Shown here in pieces: positions 34,456 through 47,529 of a DNA stretch of 64,000 nt. The number at the start of each line of letters is the position of its first letter. Position 1 is the stretch's first letter. Both the position numbers and the translations under genes were made by a program. Below the pieces are notes generated by a model. That model worked only from the letters and a program-made list of their open reading frames with translations. It did not search any database and was not told the DNA's origin. Origin of the DNA: Celoporthe dispersa (lineage: Eukaryota; Ascomycota; Sordariomycetes; Diaporthales; Cryphonectriaceae); contig WAID01000006.1 of the NCBI GenBank assembly GCA_016584495.1, positions 1,364,001 to 1,428,000 of the forward strand, in the 5' to 3' direction.

Positions 34456-36727
34456 GGTGGTTGTGGGTATCAGAAAGAATCGAGAGACTCCTCAAAATGA
34501 GAGATGGGGTCTCGAGTGAAGAAGAGAAAAGAAAAAAAGTGCAGAGAAAACGGTATGAAGGGAAAGGATAGGAGCACCAGGCTCTAGGCTCAAGATAGGG
34601 TTATCTTGGGGGGGGTTGTGGAAGAGAAAGGAGATGGTGGTGTCGGAATCAGGTGATGGAGAGCGATAGGAGAACGAGAGACTCGAGACTTTAATACCTG
34701 TCCAACCCGAGAGAGACACAGAGCGCTTTCCATGAGGCCTCACCTAGCCCCAAGGCAGAATCGGCTTTGTGGGATAATGTGATTGTCAGCCAGCAGTCAA
34801 CATCGGACCAATTGTGGAGAAACATTGTCCATGCAACAAGGCACTGCTGGGAGCCACACAGCCAGCCAGTCTTTGGACGAAAGCCTTGATCCCCTGGTGC
34901 TCAAGAGCCAAGGGTGTTTCTTTACCGGGTCAGGGGGGGAGGCGATTGACTTGCAGGGTAAATACCCAAAACAAACGAAACAAAGGATTTCCGAGTTGCC
35001 CAAAGAGAGTTGTTCATCGTCTCAATGACAGGCTGCAGGAGAAGCTTAGGTCGAATAGAATTCCAGCCCCTGAACCTGTAAACAGGAGAAGCTAGGTGTG
35101 GGCCTAGGGGGTTGGACCAATCGTCTTACACCAAAGTACCCCCTCCTGGCACATGCGAGACGACACCTTGTCTGGCCAGACGACGGGGAGGGGGGCGGCA
35201 AAACCGCCCCCTGACGATCCCAGCACACAGGCGCCGTTCAGTGGCGTTCCCACCCGTGCAGCCAGTGCCTGCAACGCATGGACGCCAGCGCTGAGTGGAT
35301 GACCAACAGTACAGCAGGCGCATACGAACCAGACAACCTTGACCAGCTGTGCATTCGCCGACTCCCGCCTGTTTCGACTTTGCAGCCGCCAGCCCCTGCC
35401 GATTGGTAAACAAGATCTGTTCTTCCGCGCAGAAGCCCCACTCTGCTCAGAGAACAACACCTTTGACACCCACATTCATGCATGCTATTTTCATGCAGGC
35501 CCTGTAATTCTCCGTTCATTGGCACAGCAGACACCGGAGATCCTCGGGCAGGGCCAGGGTCAACCTGCTGAGCCTTGGAAGCCGTCGGGCCCCTCCAAAC
35601 GCGGGGAGGTGTCAAGACTGCAGCTCTGGTGTGGTTGATTGGATCGTGAACGTTGGACAGACCATTCTCGGGCCCATGGGTGCCGTATTTCACGGTCCAT
35701 GTGAGGATGTTACGTAGCAGTAACGCCAGGAGAGGAATCTCTGGACTATGCTCTTCTTGATCGTTGTTGATTGTGACGAGGGCCGCCCGCGGACCCACGA
35801 GCTTAACCAGGGGCTCCTATTCTCTCAGTTACCACCCCAGAAATTCCTTCATGCGGCAAAGATGGGCAGCCGGGTTGTCGGTTGGCCTCCCTCACAGCCA
35901 CAAGAGCCTGACCGCGACCAGATACCACGGCCTATGCTTAAAAAAATTCTGGTGACCTCATTGCAATAGTCTGGCAACAGTAGCACTCCTCTCAGGGTAT
36001 CAAACTCAAGTTATTCGCTCGGCTCACGTTACTCCAACACACCCTTGTATCCCACCCAGAAGAAAAAAAACCAAAGGCAATCTGGCCGAAGAGCTGTGTG
36101 ACATCGTCGTCTTGCCCCTGAGCCGTGCGGTACACCCGAGGCTTTGTGCGAGTCTGTTTCCGGACGATGCAAGGATGCTGAGATCCTGGAGTTGTCCTGG
36201 CATGCCTAAAAAGTTCCGCCACAATCTGATTTAGCCCGATTTTTTTTTGCACCGCTAGGGCCTTGCCTGCGAAGGACCACCGGCACCGCGGAGGGGTTGG
36301 TACCGGCCTGATCCTTTCTTTGCTTCTCCGCCCACCAAAATAGCCTCCTCCTGAGCCTCAGTCTCGTTGGCAGCCGGCTGACAGCAATCTTAGGCCCTCG
36401 TAGCGGAGGGTGACTTGTTTGCATGCACTGAAAATGCGGAATCCCAGTACACCTCCCGAAATGTTCGCCAGCACTACCAACCAACCTCGTCCACCTGCAT
36501 GTTCGTTTTGCGTGTCACCATTCTGAGCGTGGCTGAAGGATCAGTTGTCTCCCAAGCCAACAGCAGCCCGCAGGATGGTAACAGGAGCCCACGACCAATA
36601 TGTTCGAAACACAGGGAATTCTCAATAGGGGCGATGGGAATTCCTCGTGTGGCCATGGTGCTTAGATCCAGCTTAGGCACTACGGCCATGAGCCTCATCG
36701 AATGCGAGGCTCGGCTTCAAAGACAGG
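34456..36727. other. Long intergenic region
   Basis: 2.3 kb between the AA11 gene (its promoter, with a T/C-rich leader at 34460-34740) and the 3' end of the next minus-strand gene. Several frames over 60 codons exist on both strands, but none has family features or a coherent splice structure. No transposon or RNA gene seen. Confidence 0.5.
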
Positions 36728-37477
36728 CTACTCATCGATCTGGCCCCCTAGCCGGCGTCTCCTCTCAGCCTCCTTCTCCAGACGCTGCAGGTTGTCCTGC
36801 GTATCGTCCACCAGCTTCTTCAGACCGAGCTCATGTTCCAGGCCGGCATCGCCGAATGAGTTCATCATGTAGGTCTGATAGCGCTGGGACAGCAGACCAA
36901 AGGCAGCATAAGCGACGGCTCCGTAGGCGCCTATTCGCGTGCCGTGCCAAGCCAGACTGGTGAGGAACGGAAGGCGGGTCATCTGAGGATGGGTGAAGCG
37001 GACGAATTTGGGCTGGTAGAAAGGCATCCTGAAGGTCGCGGCTCCACGCCAGAGGAGAAATGCCGTCACGCCCAGGGCGAAAGGACGGTCGTAGGAGGCT
37101 GCCACGACCCCCTTGGAGACGTGAAAAGTGAACAGGGAAAGCTCCTCGGGAGTCAGGCGCCGGCCCGCCACGCGGGTGACGTGCAGTGCCTCGTTCCAAA
37201 GCTTGTTGCGGTACCAGTCCTCGTCGTATCCCCAGAAGGACGATAGGAGTGGCATCTGGCGTATGGGGCGAGGGTCCCAGGATCGCAGGTAAGCCGAGTT
37301 CTCGCTGCGTTCCACCCAGGCGACCACCTGGTCCTCGATCTCGTCTCCCTCCTCCGGGGTGTCATAGGTTGTTATTGGCCTTGGTGGTGGGTCTCGCCTG
37401 AGGCTCATGTCTTCGGTGGCGTCAACGTCTCGACGCCCAGTTGTATCGTCACCGCCTGAACCCGGAGCTGTGGCCAT
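36728..37477 (-). CDS. Two-helix membrane protein, uncharacterised
   Basis: Single-exon, 249 aa. The N-terminal 50 residues are disordered and acidic. Then comes a conserved-looking block (VVAWVERSENSAYLRSWDPR, SFWGYDEDWYRNKLWNEALH) and two hydrophobic segments, residues 131-149 (RPFALGVTAFLLWRGAATF) and 181-198 (RIGAYGAVAYAAFGLLSQ). The C-terminus is a charged coiled coil (DDTQDNLQRLEKEAERRRRL). This layout resembles small organellar (mitochondrial) membrane proteins of filamentous fungi. There is no obvious cleavable presequence. I do not recognise a named family. Confidence 0.7.
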   Translation of the reverse strand: MATAPGSGGDDTTGRRDVDATEDMSLRRDPPPRPITTYDTPEEGDEIEDQVVAWVERSENSAYLRSWDPRPIRQMPLLSSFWGYDEDWYRNKLWNEALHVTRVAGRRLTPEELSLFTFHVSKGVVAASYDRPFALGVTAFLLWRGAATFRMPFYQPKFVRFTHPQMTRLPFLTSLAWHGTRIGAYGAVAYAAFGLLSQRYQTYMMNSFGDAGLEHELGLKKLVDDTQDNLQRLEKEAERRRRLGGQIDE

Positions 37478-38851
37478 GTTGTCACCCCTGACTGGAGAGC
37501 GTGCTGCTGAACAGTTATGGACGATGCTGCGGTAGTCGGACGGGTTCGAGGACTTGCATATGCATCGATACCGGATCTGGACTTTCCCGACTCCTCAGCT
37601 GAGAGCTGATGCGTAGAATCTAGAGAAAGTTTCCGCACGCCAGGCTTATGCTCGAGACGGCGGTAAGCGTGGACGGACCCACTTAAAATGCTATCTCGAG
37701 CCACTCAGGGGCATTCACGTGATACCGACCTCCATACATCTGGCCCCTTCCTCAACGTCGACACGCAGTGATGCGCAAGCAGGCAATGTGCCGATGGTCA
37801 AACAGTTCCGAGAAAAGACGCGTATCACTCGTCTTTCGTGCTGCACTTGAGAAAATACCCATGGAAGCCCAGAATCACAGGAATGAGGTAATCCATGCGT
37901 GTTGAGGTTGACAACCGCCTTCGATAGAGCTGGGCCTGGCCTGCAGGTCACAGGCGTGACGCAGTACTCTAGCTCTCTATAGAATTATCGGACTTCTCAA
38001 GTGCTATGAGTCATCTGGCCCTCGAACATGCCGTTATTTCTCTCGAGACCCGGCTCTGTTCGCAAGACGGCCGTGGTCGACTGCTCAACTCACCTGAGCT
38101 GCCTTCATAGACCCAGGGTTACCAAAATAGTGCAGATCAAGGACCATGATTATAATGCAACTTCATGAGTGGTTGGAGGTCGTTTTTCTCCTAGTAATGC
38201 ATCTCTTACAGGTGGTGTTTGCATGGGGAATTCCTACCATGGTTACGGGTATGAGATTGCAGTATGTAGCCTAAGTCTTTGCAGCAGCTGACCTGGGAGT
38301 CACCGCACAGATAACAGGCCATGCCTTGGGATTATGAGGCTATACTAGCTTGTCAGAGTGTGAGGCTGCAAGGTCACTAGATAAATATTACAGTGGCTAG
38401 AGGTTTGCTGAGCACTGACTGTGCAGACTTAAGAGGAGAGGTTATTCTTCAGATTACCTCATCGAGAGTAAAACACCAAAGAATCAACCATCTTCTCTCC
38501 TCTTGCAGGAATTATGTAGTGGTCTTGAGACATGTTGAAGATGTATGACCTCTCAAAAACTATGATGAGTAGTAAGCATGTCAGAAGGCAGGAAGGACCA
38601 ACGAGTAAAACTCAACACCAGAACCTTGCCTTCAGATCTCCAACAATTTCCAAATGTATCCCCAATATCAAATGATTTTGGAGATCACAGCTTCCCCATG
38701 GTCCTGACTAAGCTGTCGGGAGAAGGGTCACCCAGTTCAACATTTGTCCTCCAAGACCCTCGTCGCCAGGCCCCCAACAAGCAGGCACAAACACTGACGA
38801 GACATCATCCTCAACAAATGACTAAAGTAACAGCACAGCTTAATCAGCACC
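37478..38851. other. Intergenic
   Basis: Divergent promoters of the two flanking genes. Relatively AT-rich from 38100 to 38650. No gene seen. Confidence 0.5.
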
Positions 38852-40109
38852 ATGTCTGACCAGGACAACAAACCTGACAGCGAGATGGCTTCCAGGAAGT
38901 CCGAGAACCTGAAGGAAAACCAGGGTAGGTGACACATACAACATTGTCATTTTGGTGTGACGCGTCCTGCGCGCGTGCTGCAGAATTGACCCCTCCATCT
39001 AGTGTTGCACACTTCCTTCTACATCACGAGGCAAGATTGACTGATAATTCTGTGCTGTCACGGTAGATCCTAACAAGAAGAAGGTGGCTAGTCCTATCAA
39101 AGATAAGGAGCCTGAGGCTGCCAACAAGGATGAGACCAAGCCAGCTGCCATCGATGATGAGGACCACGAGCCCAAGTCAGCTCCCGCCAGTAACGATGAA
39201 GCCCATTCAGCTGCCAGCAAGGGCAAGCCTCAGTCAGCTGCTGGTGATAAACCCTTGGATGATGATCAAGGATCCTCCAAGTCAACAGGTAAACAGGAGC
39301 AACCCTTCTCTGGTCCTCGAGGCTTTGACATACCTACCGTCAGGATGAAGCGCGATTATGTCTGCCCTAGCGAGAAGTACAGGATCTACGCCCTAGGCTA
39401 CCGCAAGAAGGAGCGGCCTGAACCCGAGGTCGTCAACATATCTGGAAACCACGAGGAAGACTATAGTAAGGCACCTGCTCAGTGCTCGATTTCATGTCAC
39501 CTGTCTCCGCCACAAGTCACTCGTGGGACTTGATGCACATACTGACAAGACTTGCTAGTCCGTGCCTGTTACGAGGCCGATTATCCCATCGTCGATCCTG
39601 ATGCTCATACGGACTGGGACCGCCGCGGCAAGCCTCACGGTCACGGCGCTGACGGCAAGCCCCACTGGCCCAACAACGAGATCCCAGAGGGCATCAACAT
39701 GGAGATGATGCGCCAGGACCTGCTCTCCGACCCTGAAACCCCGGCGATGGGCTGGCAGGCCGCCGGCGACACCTGCGCCGCCAAGCGTGCGATGACCAGT
39801 GCGCCGGCCGACGAGACTCCTGGTTACCGCGACCATTCATACGCCATCCCGAACTACTCCGGTCACAACACCAGCTTCTACAAGCCCTCCTCCCCCGACT
39901 GGCATCACGCCGGCGATGCGTGCGCCGCCAAGCGCGCGATGGGTGGCGGCGCAGCTCCAGACAACTCCTACCAGGACGAGGCCCATGCCAGCAACGACCG
40001 AGCCCGCGGCTATGGCACCACAAGGCCCGGGCGCGGCATTGCCGACCAGAACAGCCCCAGTGACTTTGGCGGCGACGCTTGTGCCTGGGCCCGCTCTCAT
40101 ATCTCCTAG
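38852..40109 (+). CDS. Orphan with repeated AGDxCAAKRAM motif
   Basis: 340 aa in three exons: 38852-38924, 39067-39465 and 39559-40109. Introns are GTAGGT..GGTAG and GTAAGG..GCTAG; both keep frame (joints giving NQDPNKKK and DYIRACYEAD). The first 110 residues are Lys/Glu/Ala/Asp-rich and disordered. A middle part (VRMKRDYVCPSEKYRIYALGY) precedes a C-terminal region. That region has the motif GWQAAGDTCAAKRAM near residue 220, DWHHAGDACAAKRAM near 270 and a shortened DFGGDACAWARSH at the end. Each copy carries one Cys after GD. No family is recognised. The first exon opens with MSDQDNKPDSEM. Structure suggests a soluble, partly disordered protein. Confidence 0.68.
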
Positions 40110-40805
40110 GGAAGCACCTGGTCCCCTTCGAGGGAGCGGGAGATTATCGCCTGGGCGGGTCTAGCGATGTTGGACTGGGAGAACTGTACACGAAGAAACC
40201 TTGATCTTGAGTTTTGCGGTTCGTCTGGGATGTTGTGGCGCTGACCTAGATGACGACGTCTGAGGCCGTCACTGGAGGAGGACATGAGGGAGCTGTATGG
40301 CAACAGACCAATCATCAGATGAGGAAATACCAGGATTCATTCCATTGCACCTCACATTACCAAAACCGAGTGTCGATTTGCCAGCAGCGCTGCAATTATT
40401 AGACAAGGCTGCGATGAGTGGTGGTAAAAGTTTGCTTTCGGGGTGCAAAGACCACTGAAAATTGGCAGAGTCATGAGCCACCCACCGAACTTGCCGTGAT
40501 ATCGCCGAATGACGGTCGTGCCTATGCAATAGACTTTGACTGGGTGTTTCTCCAAGAGCGTAACCCTCCGTCATCAGGCGACCCGCCATGCAGCGTCCGT
40601 GGGGGAGTACCGGCACCTGTCATTACGTAGTTGGGGGAGGTGCAGCAATTATTCCTAAAGGTATAAGATGTATGATTGACACCCCCTCCACCTGACTCCT
40701 CACACTCGTGATTAAGGGCTTGTGGTTTGATCACCGTAACGCTGCACTTACGTTTCCTCTAAGGCTTGATATCTTTTGACCAAGAGAAAAAAGGAACAGG
40801 GTAAA
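40110..40805. other. Intergenic
   Basis: 3' flank of the orphan gene and promoter of the formaldehyde dehydrogenase gene. No gene seen. Confidence 0.5.
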
Positions 40806-42520
40806 ATGTCGTCAACAGCTGGAAAAGTATGTTCTGCCCCCCCCCCGGAGCTTTCTAAAAATAAAAAAAACCAACAAAAAAAATCACCAACCTGCATACC
40901 TATCTCGCAGATTGCACGAGGATGTTCATGACGTGAATGAGGTTGGGGGTATAACAGAAGGAGGTGCATCAGCTGAACCTCACTTGCCTAGACAATCACC
41001 TGCAAGGCGGCCGTGGCCTGGGAGGCCGGCAAAGACCTGACGCTGGAGGACATCGAGGTCGCACCGCCCAAGGCTCACGAGGTGCGCATTGAGATTTACT
41101 ATACTGGAGTCTGCCACACAGGTCAGTAGTCCCCCTTGCCTTGTGTAATGTCGCGCGATACATGTTTTAGTATTCAAGGACGATGAATGATCCATGGCTC
41201 AGAGCTGACCTGCAGCGGATGGTCAGATGCGTACACGCTCTCGGGCAAGGATCCAGAAGGCGCATTCCCTATCGTCCTCGGACACGAAGGGGCCGGTATC
41301 GTCGAGTCCGTGGGTGAGGGCGTCACGAACGTGAAACCTGGCGATCACGTCGTCGCGCTGTAGTAAGTATTTTCTTTTTTTTCTTCCTTTTTTTTTTTTT
41401 ACCACCCTTCTTTTTCCTTTGGCCGCTCGGGGGTCTCGGCTTCCCCTGCTGCTCTTCCCCTCATCCACCCCCTCTCCCTCCCAGCCCGCCAAGCAGATCG
41501 ACTCTGGGTTCTCGATCGACCCCTCCTTTCCAGCAGCGGAGGCCCCGCGGGAGACCGCACCGCTGACGTCGACACCTGCAGCACCCCAGAATGCAAGGAG
41601 TGTAAGTTCTGCAAGTCGGGCAAGACGAACCTGTGTGGCAAGATCCGGGCCACCCAGGGCAAGGGCGTGATGCCGGACGGGACGACGCGGTTCAGGTGCA
41701 AGGGCAAGGACCTGCTCCACTTCATGGGCACCTCGACCTTCTCGCAGTACACCGTTGTGGCCGACATCTCCGTCGTGGCGGTGCAGCAGGATGCCCCGAT
41801 GGAAAAAACCTGCCTCCTGGGCTGTGGTATCACCACGGGCTACGGCGCGGCCAGGATCACGGCGAACGTCGAGGAGGGCTCGAACATCGCTGTCTTCGGG
41901 GCCGGGTGTGTGGGGCTGAGCGTCGTGCAGGGCGCGGTGGTGAACAAGGCTGGGAAGATTATCATCGTTGACCTCAATTCGGACAAGGAGGAGTGGGGAA
42001 AGAAGTTCGGCGCGACGGACTTCGTGAACCCGTCCAAGCTGCCAGAGGGGACGAGCATCCAGGACAAGCTCATCGAGATGACGGACGGCGGGTGTGATTA
42101 TACCTTTGACTGCACCGGCAACGTCGGCGTCATGAGAGCCGCCCTGGAGGCGTGCCACAAGGGCTGGGGTCAAAGTATTGTCATCGGGGTTGCTGCAGCG
42201 GGTCAAGAGATCTCGACACGGCGTGAGCCCTGCCCCCTCCCCCCCTCCCTCGAGGCCATCAACAGGACAATGTGCTAAAGCAATCTCTTCCTTGTCTAGC
42301 CTTCCAGCTCGTGACCGGACGTGTCTGGCGCGGCTGCGCCTTCGGCGGCGTCAAGGGCCGATCTCAGCTGCCGGGCCTGGTGACGGACTACCTCGAGGGC
42401 CGGCTCAAGGTGGACGAGTTCATCACGCACCGCAAGAAGCTGGCGGAGATCAACAGCGCCTTTGAGGCCATGCACGGGGGCGACTGCATCCGTGCCGTGG
42501 TGGATATGCGGAGTAAGTAG
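40806..42520 (+). CDS. SFA1: S-(hydroxymethyl)glutathione dehydrogenase (class III ADH)
   Basis: Zinc- and NAD-dependent enzyme that detoxifies formaldehyde as S-hydroxymethylglutathione and also reduces S-nitrosoglutathione. Five exons: 40806-40826 (MSSTAGK), 40992-41121, 41227-41362, 41582-42222 and 42300-42520, total 1149 nt, 382 aa. Catalytic zinc ligands are Cys in GVCHTDAY and His in LGHEGAG. The structural zinc lobe is TPECKECKFCKSGKTNLC. The NAD-binding fold shows VFGAGCVGLSVVQG and IIIVDLN. Class III hallmarks are QGKGVMPDGTTRF and FMGTSTFSQYTVV. The end, DCIRAVVDMRSK, stops at 42520. Intron 1 holds C9 and A-rich runs, and intron 3 is unusually long (219 nt). Reading frame is intact. 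Confidence 0.95.
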
Positions 42521-43795
42521 TTCTGCTTCGTCGACTATTGTCCAGACCACTCGCACACGCATGATTGGATGAGGGCAAGAGTCATTTCTCGTCACTGTCT
42601 TTGGCCCCTTTAGCTTTTTTGAGTTCGGTCGCTCACGCCCCCGTCAAGGCCGCCCGACCAGGGCTATGCTCTGACGAGGAGCGACCTCGGATCGATGCCC
42701 GGGAGGATGAGGCCTCCTTCTCGGATGTTCTGGACAAGCCATTGATGCTATGGCTTCGGATGAAGTTTGCCGGTCAGATGTCAGGTAGACGTTGCGACCA
42801 TGTACCGTGATCATGGATCGGGTCCAAAAGTTAGGAACAGAATGCCAAACATTGATTACCGTGTACAAGATGAACCAGGTGCTGGATTATGCCTATGTCT
42901 CGAAAAATGCGACCGTGATATTGCATAACGGATTGGAAAGGCACAAGAGAAGAAGGAAGGAATGAAGAGAGAACCGATGATAAAGAGTAAGAGTGAGAGT
43001 GAGGGAGGGGGGAGGGGAGGAAGAATAAATGGTGGCATGAGGTCGATATGTGTGTGTGGACCATCAAGGTCCTCCTCCCCACTACCCTTCAACCAGGAAG
43101 GGAGAAGAAGAAAAAAAGAAAGAAAAAAAAAAAAAGAAAGGGCCACCACAGCCCAAGGAGGCCAACTCCTTCCTGGCTCACGAGATGGCCGCTGTGCTGA
43201 TGGACGGAGTAAGGGGTAGAGGGCCTAATCCATAATCTCGTTGAAACAAGACAACATCTATGAGCTCTCACTTGGATTTGTCTCGAAGCAATTCTCATGT
43301 CATGTCATGTTTTTATTTGTTTTTTTTTGTTTTTTAAAAACGAAATTCGCGAATGTAATTAATTAGGCTTGATCTTGCCAGTGGGCCGGTAAACTTGCCA
43401 CCAAACCAAACCCCAGCTTGCCAGTCTCCGAAGCCGCTAGGTAGGCGACCTAAGCAAGCCAGGTACGTCATGCCCTGTAAGAACGCACTAATGTCTTGCA
43501 GGGTAGGGCACCTGTGGCCTATGGCAAAATGGTACTATGGTGTATACCTCCTGCCCCACCGTGAGCGGCCCCTCGACATCGTCATCTGAGACGTGTTTGG
43601 CCTGGCAGCATGACCCCTCTACACATTCCTTCGCACCTCTGACATGAGCTAGATATACAGTCCCTAGACTTATATACACCATGACGACTCCCCTCTAGCA
43701 TACCTAGACCACTAGTTATCCTTGTTTTCATATTTTCCCTCCTATATTTTGTCTCCTGCCATGCTTGCTTTCCGAATCTGCGACGCCAGAGCAAG
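42521..43795. other. Intergenic with purine-rich tract
   Basis: No gene seen. An A/G-only tract (mainly A) spans about 43098-43140. A short TGTCATG tandem and T-rich runs lie near 43296-43340. Confidence 0.5.
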
Positions 43796-46700
43796 ATGCC
43801 CTCCTCCCTCGCGCGCAAGGTGATCATAGCCGCCGCAGTAGATGGACTGTTCATACAGCCCCTGTCTACCAGGAAGGAGCATAGGTCGTCCTCGCCGGTC
43901 AAGATATGCTATGGAGATGCCGCTGTCTCGTTTGCATCGCGGGATGCCCTTCCGGACCTGTCTGAGCCCAGCTCGTCCTTCGAGGCCTTCGGGATTGTCG
44001 GTACGTTTCATGCGTAGACCTGGAATCTCTCCCGCCGCCGGTATCTTCGTGCTCACGGCTAGCTAGGCCTGGTCACCGTCTCCCGCTTCAGCTACCTCGT
44101 GTCCATCACCCGCCGCCAGCAAGTCGCATCTATCCGGGGCCTTCCCGTCTATGTCATTACCGAAGTCGCCCTGACGCCCTGCTCTTCGTACAACGACGCG
44201 GCCGAGTCCGTCGCAAAGACCGCAACACACCTACGCATAAAAACCGGTGGAGAGACAGCCGGCCACGAGTCCGACGCAGATACGGACACGGACACGGACA
44301 TCGACGCCCAGTCTATCAAGAGCGACGAGGTGCCCACCGATGACGACGAGCCAGTCTCGACAGAGGGCCAGGGCAAGGGCCCTGCCGGTAAGGCGGGCGC
44401 CTCTGGCAGCGTGGTCCAGGATGTGATGTCCCGACGGGGCAGCTATGGCCGCTTTGCGCAGCGCTGGTTCAGTAAGAGTGGTTGGCAGCAGGAGTCGAAG
44501 CGGAACATGGGCATGAGCCGGTCGGAGGAGGCCGTGAACGCCCTGGACAAGGATAAGACGAGTGCGACATCCGGTGCAGAGGCGATCGCGGACCCGCAGG
44601 CTCCCGCTGCGACAAGCGAAGATAAGACCGCGCCTGACGCCGCGGGTGTGCCGGTCAAAGATGCTAAAGAGGAAGCCATGGCTCCACCGACGCTGTTGCC
44701 GAAGTTGCTGCGCACAACACAGATCCTGTTCGGCTCGTCAAAGAGTTACTTCTTCTCATATGACTACGATCTGACGCGCAGCGTGGCAAGGCAGCCTCGA
44801 GGTGCCGCGCAGCCGGATGTGCCGCTGCACCAGAAGGTCGACCCGATGTACTTCTGGAACCACAACGTCGCACGGCCCTTCATCGACGCGGGTGTGGATT
44901 CCCTGGCCCTGCCGCTCATGAAGGGGTTTGTTGGTCAGAGGACCTTCACAGTCGACAGCGATCCGTTGCAGGTGGATGAGTTCAGGGACTCCATGGAAAT
45001 GAGGGACTTTGCTGCGAAGCCGACCAGCACCGAGTCGAATCCATCCTCGCCTCCCAACGAGTCCGCACCAGTGCAGCTGAGGTCGTCCGAGAAACAATTT
45101 GATCTCACTATAATCTCGAGGCGGTCCATTAAACGGGCTGGATTGAGATACCTGAGGCGAGGCATTGACGATGAAGGTCGGTCGCATATCAGACTATGGG
45201 CATATAGGCACCAGCTGATTGATAAACAGGGTTCTGTGCCAACTCGGTGGAGACTGAGCAGATTCTCTCTCACAAAACCCCCGATCCGAATCCAGAGTCG
45301 CGCTCTTTCCTCCAGGTCAGAGGCAGCATACCGGTCTTCTTCACGCAAAGCCCCTATTCCTTGAAACCCTCACCCATCTTTCAACACTCAGATGAGGCGA
45401 ACTTCCGGGCGCTGAAGACGCATTTCCACAGGCTACATCAAGAATATGGATCTCTTCAGATTGCTAACCTCGTCGAAAAACACGGCGTTGAAGGCACCTA
45501 TCGGTGAGAAATACCAGAAAGGGGTAGAGAAATACAACGAGGAGGCAACCGAGGCCAATATGATCCCCTTCGAGTGGTTTGATTTCCATGACGCCTGCCG
45601 AGGTATGAAGTTCGAAAACGTCCAGAAGCTTGTCGAGACTCTCAAGGGCCAGCTCGACGGCTTCGGCAGCACCATCGAACGGGATGGCAGTATACAGACC
45701 CAGCAGCGGGGCGTGATACGTACGAACTGCATGGACTGCCTGGACAGGACAAACGTTTGCCAGAGTTCGTTTGCCAAGTACGTGCTGGATGCACAACTCA
45801 GGGCGCAAGGTTTCGACATGACGGCACAGCCCGACCAGGTGAACTCGTGGTTCAATACGCTGTGGGCGGATAACGGTGATGCCATCTCCAAGCAGTATGC
45901 ATCCACCGCGGCTATGAAGGGCGATTATACCAGGACGAAGAGGAGAGACTATAGAGGTGCATTGACGGATGCTGGGCTGGGACTGACAAGGTTTTACAAC
46001 GGGTGAGTTCTTTTTATCACTCCACAACGTCCTTTGCGATCACTCGTGAACATTTTCGCTGATGAGGTAACAGCATGGTGAACGACTTCTTCCTGCAAGC
46101 TACGATTGATTTCCTCCTCGGCAACGTGACCTCCTTCATTTTCGAAGAATTCGAGGCCAACATGATGACCAAGGACCCTGCGGTATCTATTCAGAAGATG
46201 CGGGAGCAGGCCATCGAGCTCTGCCAGAAGCGTGTTGTGTCTGACGAAAGCGAAGAGTTCATCGGCGGCTGGACGTTCCTGAGTCCTGCAGTGACCAACA
46301 GCCTCACAGCTACACCCTTCCAAGAGATTGTCTTCCTTCTCACTGACACGGCGATGTACCTGTGCCGGTTCGACTGGAACCTAGACAAAGTCTCGTCATT
46401 TGATCGTGTGGACTTGAGCCATGTCACACACATCAAGTTTGGCACATACATCACCTCAACGATTTCGTCCACGCAGACGGACGAAGGCAAAAATATTGGA
46501 CTCGTGGTCACCTACAAGCCGGGCTCGAACGACATCCGCCGCGTGAACACCCGATCTTTATCTAGCGTCAAGAGCGGCACTGATCAGCCACCTGCTGGTC
46601 AAGATCCTAGCGCATCTGGGCCAACCCCTCCCAACGCCGTGCAGAACCGCCTGACTGGCCTCCTCAACCGAAAAGCGCCACCCACGCCCGGAACCAAGAC

Positions 46701-46971
46701 AATAGCCCTCAAGGCCCCCTACGCCAAGTCATCCATAGCCGACAGGAACAGCAGCAGCGGGAGCCGGATGAGCGAGGCGCAGCTCGTGACGAGCGTGTGC
46801 CATGAGATTGAGAGGCTGGCGTTTGTGAACCAGCCTGTCTCTGGGACAGCCGAGGCGAAGCGGGAGAGTATCATTGAGAAGGGAGACATTGTCAGCCTAG
46901 CGGAGGCGAAGAAGAACGTGGGCATCTTTGAGACATTGGGGTATAACATCAAGAGGTTTGTGTGGGCTTAG
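43796..46971 (+). CDS. Sac-domain phosphoinositide phosphatase with hSac2 domain
   Basis: Exons are 43796-44000, 44067-45176, 45230-46002 and 46074-46971. The Sac catalytic motif RTNCMDCLDRTNVCQSSF (CX5R, Cys near residue 605) identifies a phosphatidylinositol-phosphate phosphatase. Other Sac landmarks are LVTVSRFSYLVSITRR, SYFFSYDYDLTRS, FWNHNVARPFID, TIISRRSIKRAGLRYLRRGIDDEG and ADNGDAISKQYAST. The C-terminal part (EIVFLLTDTAMYLCRFDWN) is the hSac2 domain, as in INPP5F-like proteins. A disordered insertion near residue 140 carries DTDTDTDID. Exons total 2986 nt, one base too many. The frame changes near 45491, where GTT GAA GGC ACC should read on as GEKYQKGVEKYN. Removing one base there restores about 994 aa. 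Confidence 0.88.
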
Positions 46972-47529
46972 TAGACCTGGGACGGAGTCGGAGGACAAGA
47001 TCTGGGGCTGTGCATGACTTGTACAGAGGTGAATTGCAAATGGCATCGCCGGATACGCATACAGAATCTGGAGGTTGCAGGAGCATTGGAAAGACTTTAG
47101 AGTACACGGTCAGGATCTCCAACCGCACTCACCGTACACAGCACACCAGAGTAAGATTATACAGACACTTAAATCGATAATTCAGACCTAAGAGAAACAA
47201 TGCCTCATAAGAGAGGAAATGGCTCGATAGTGAGAGACATCATCAGGGTTAAACATTGTGTCACTGTCAGACTACCTGCGCACAAGGGGTGTCCATTTAG
47301 GTGCCTTTCCCGCCCCCCGCCCTCCTCCGCTGGTTCTCGCCTTCTTCTTTCCCTTGTTCAAGTGCTAGTACACCGAAGCATATCCTACGACCTACATCTC
47401 CCACAGGCCATATTCTACAGTACTTTGATATCAACACCAGGCACAGCCAGGCTATCAAGCCCGTGGCCGCGTCAGAGAATCTTTTTCAGCTCCATCCCGG
47501 TCCGATACCTCCGGGGCTGCCATCCTCTC
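46972..47529. other. Convergent 3' flanks
   Basis: About 560 bp between the stops of the Sac gene (plus) and BMT6 (minus). No gene seen. Confidence 0.55.

Noticed and set aside
32719..34500. 593-codon plus-strand reading frame opposite the AA11 gene
   Set aside because: It is Gly/Ala/Arg-rich low-complexity translation, antisense to a clear AA11 enzyme with signal peptide and copper ligands; a product of high GC3.
37535..37560. GGGTTCGAGGAC resembling a tRNA T-loop
   Set aside because: The flanks do not pair as a T-arm, and no other tRNA arms are found.
41223..42206. 327-codon minus-strand frame over the formaldehyde dehydrogenase gene
   Set aside because: Antisense to an intact, fully recognised enzyme.
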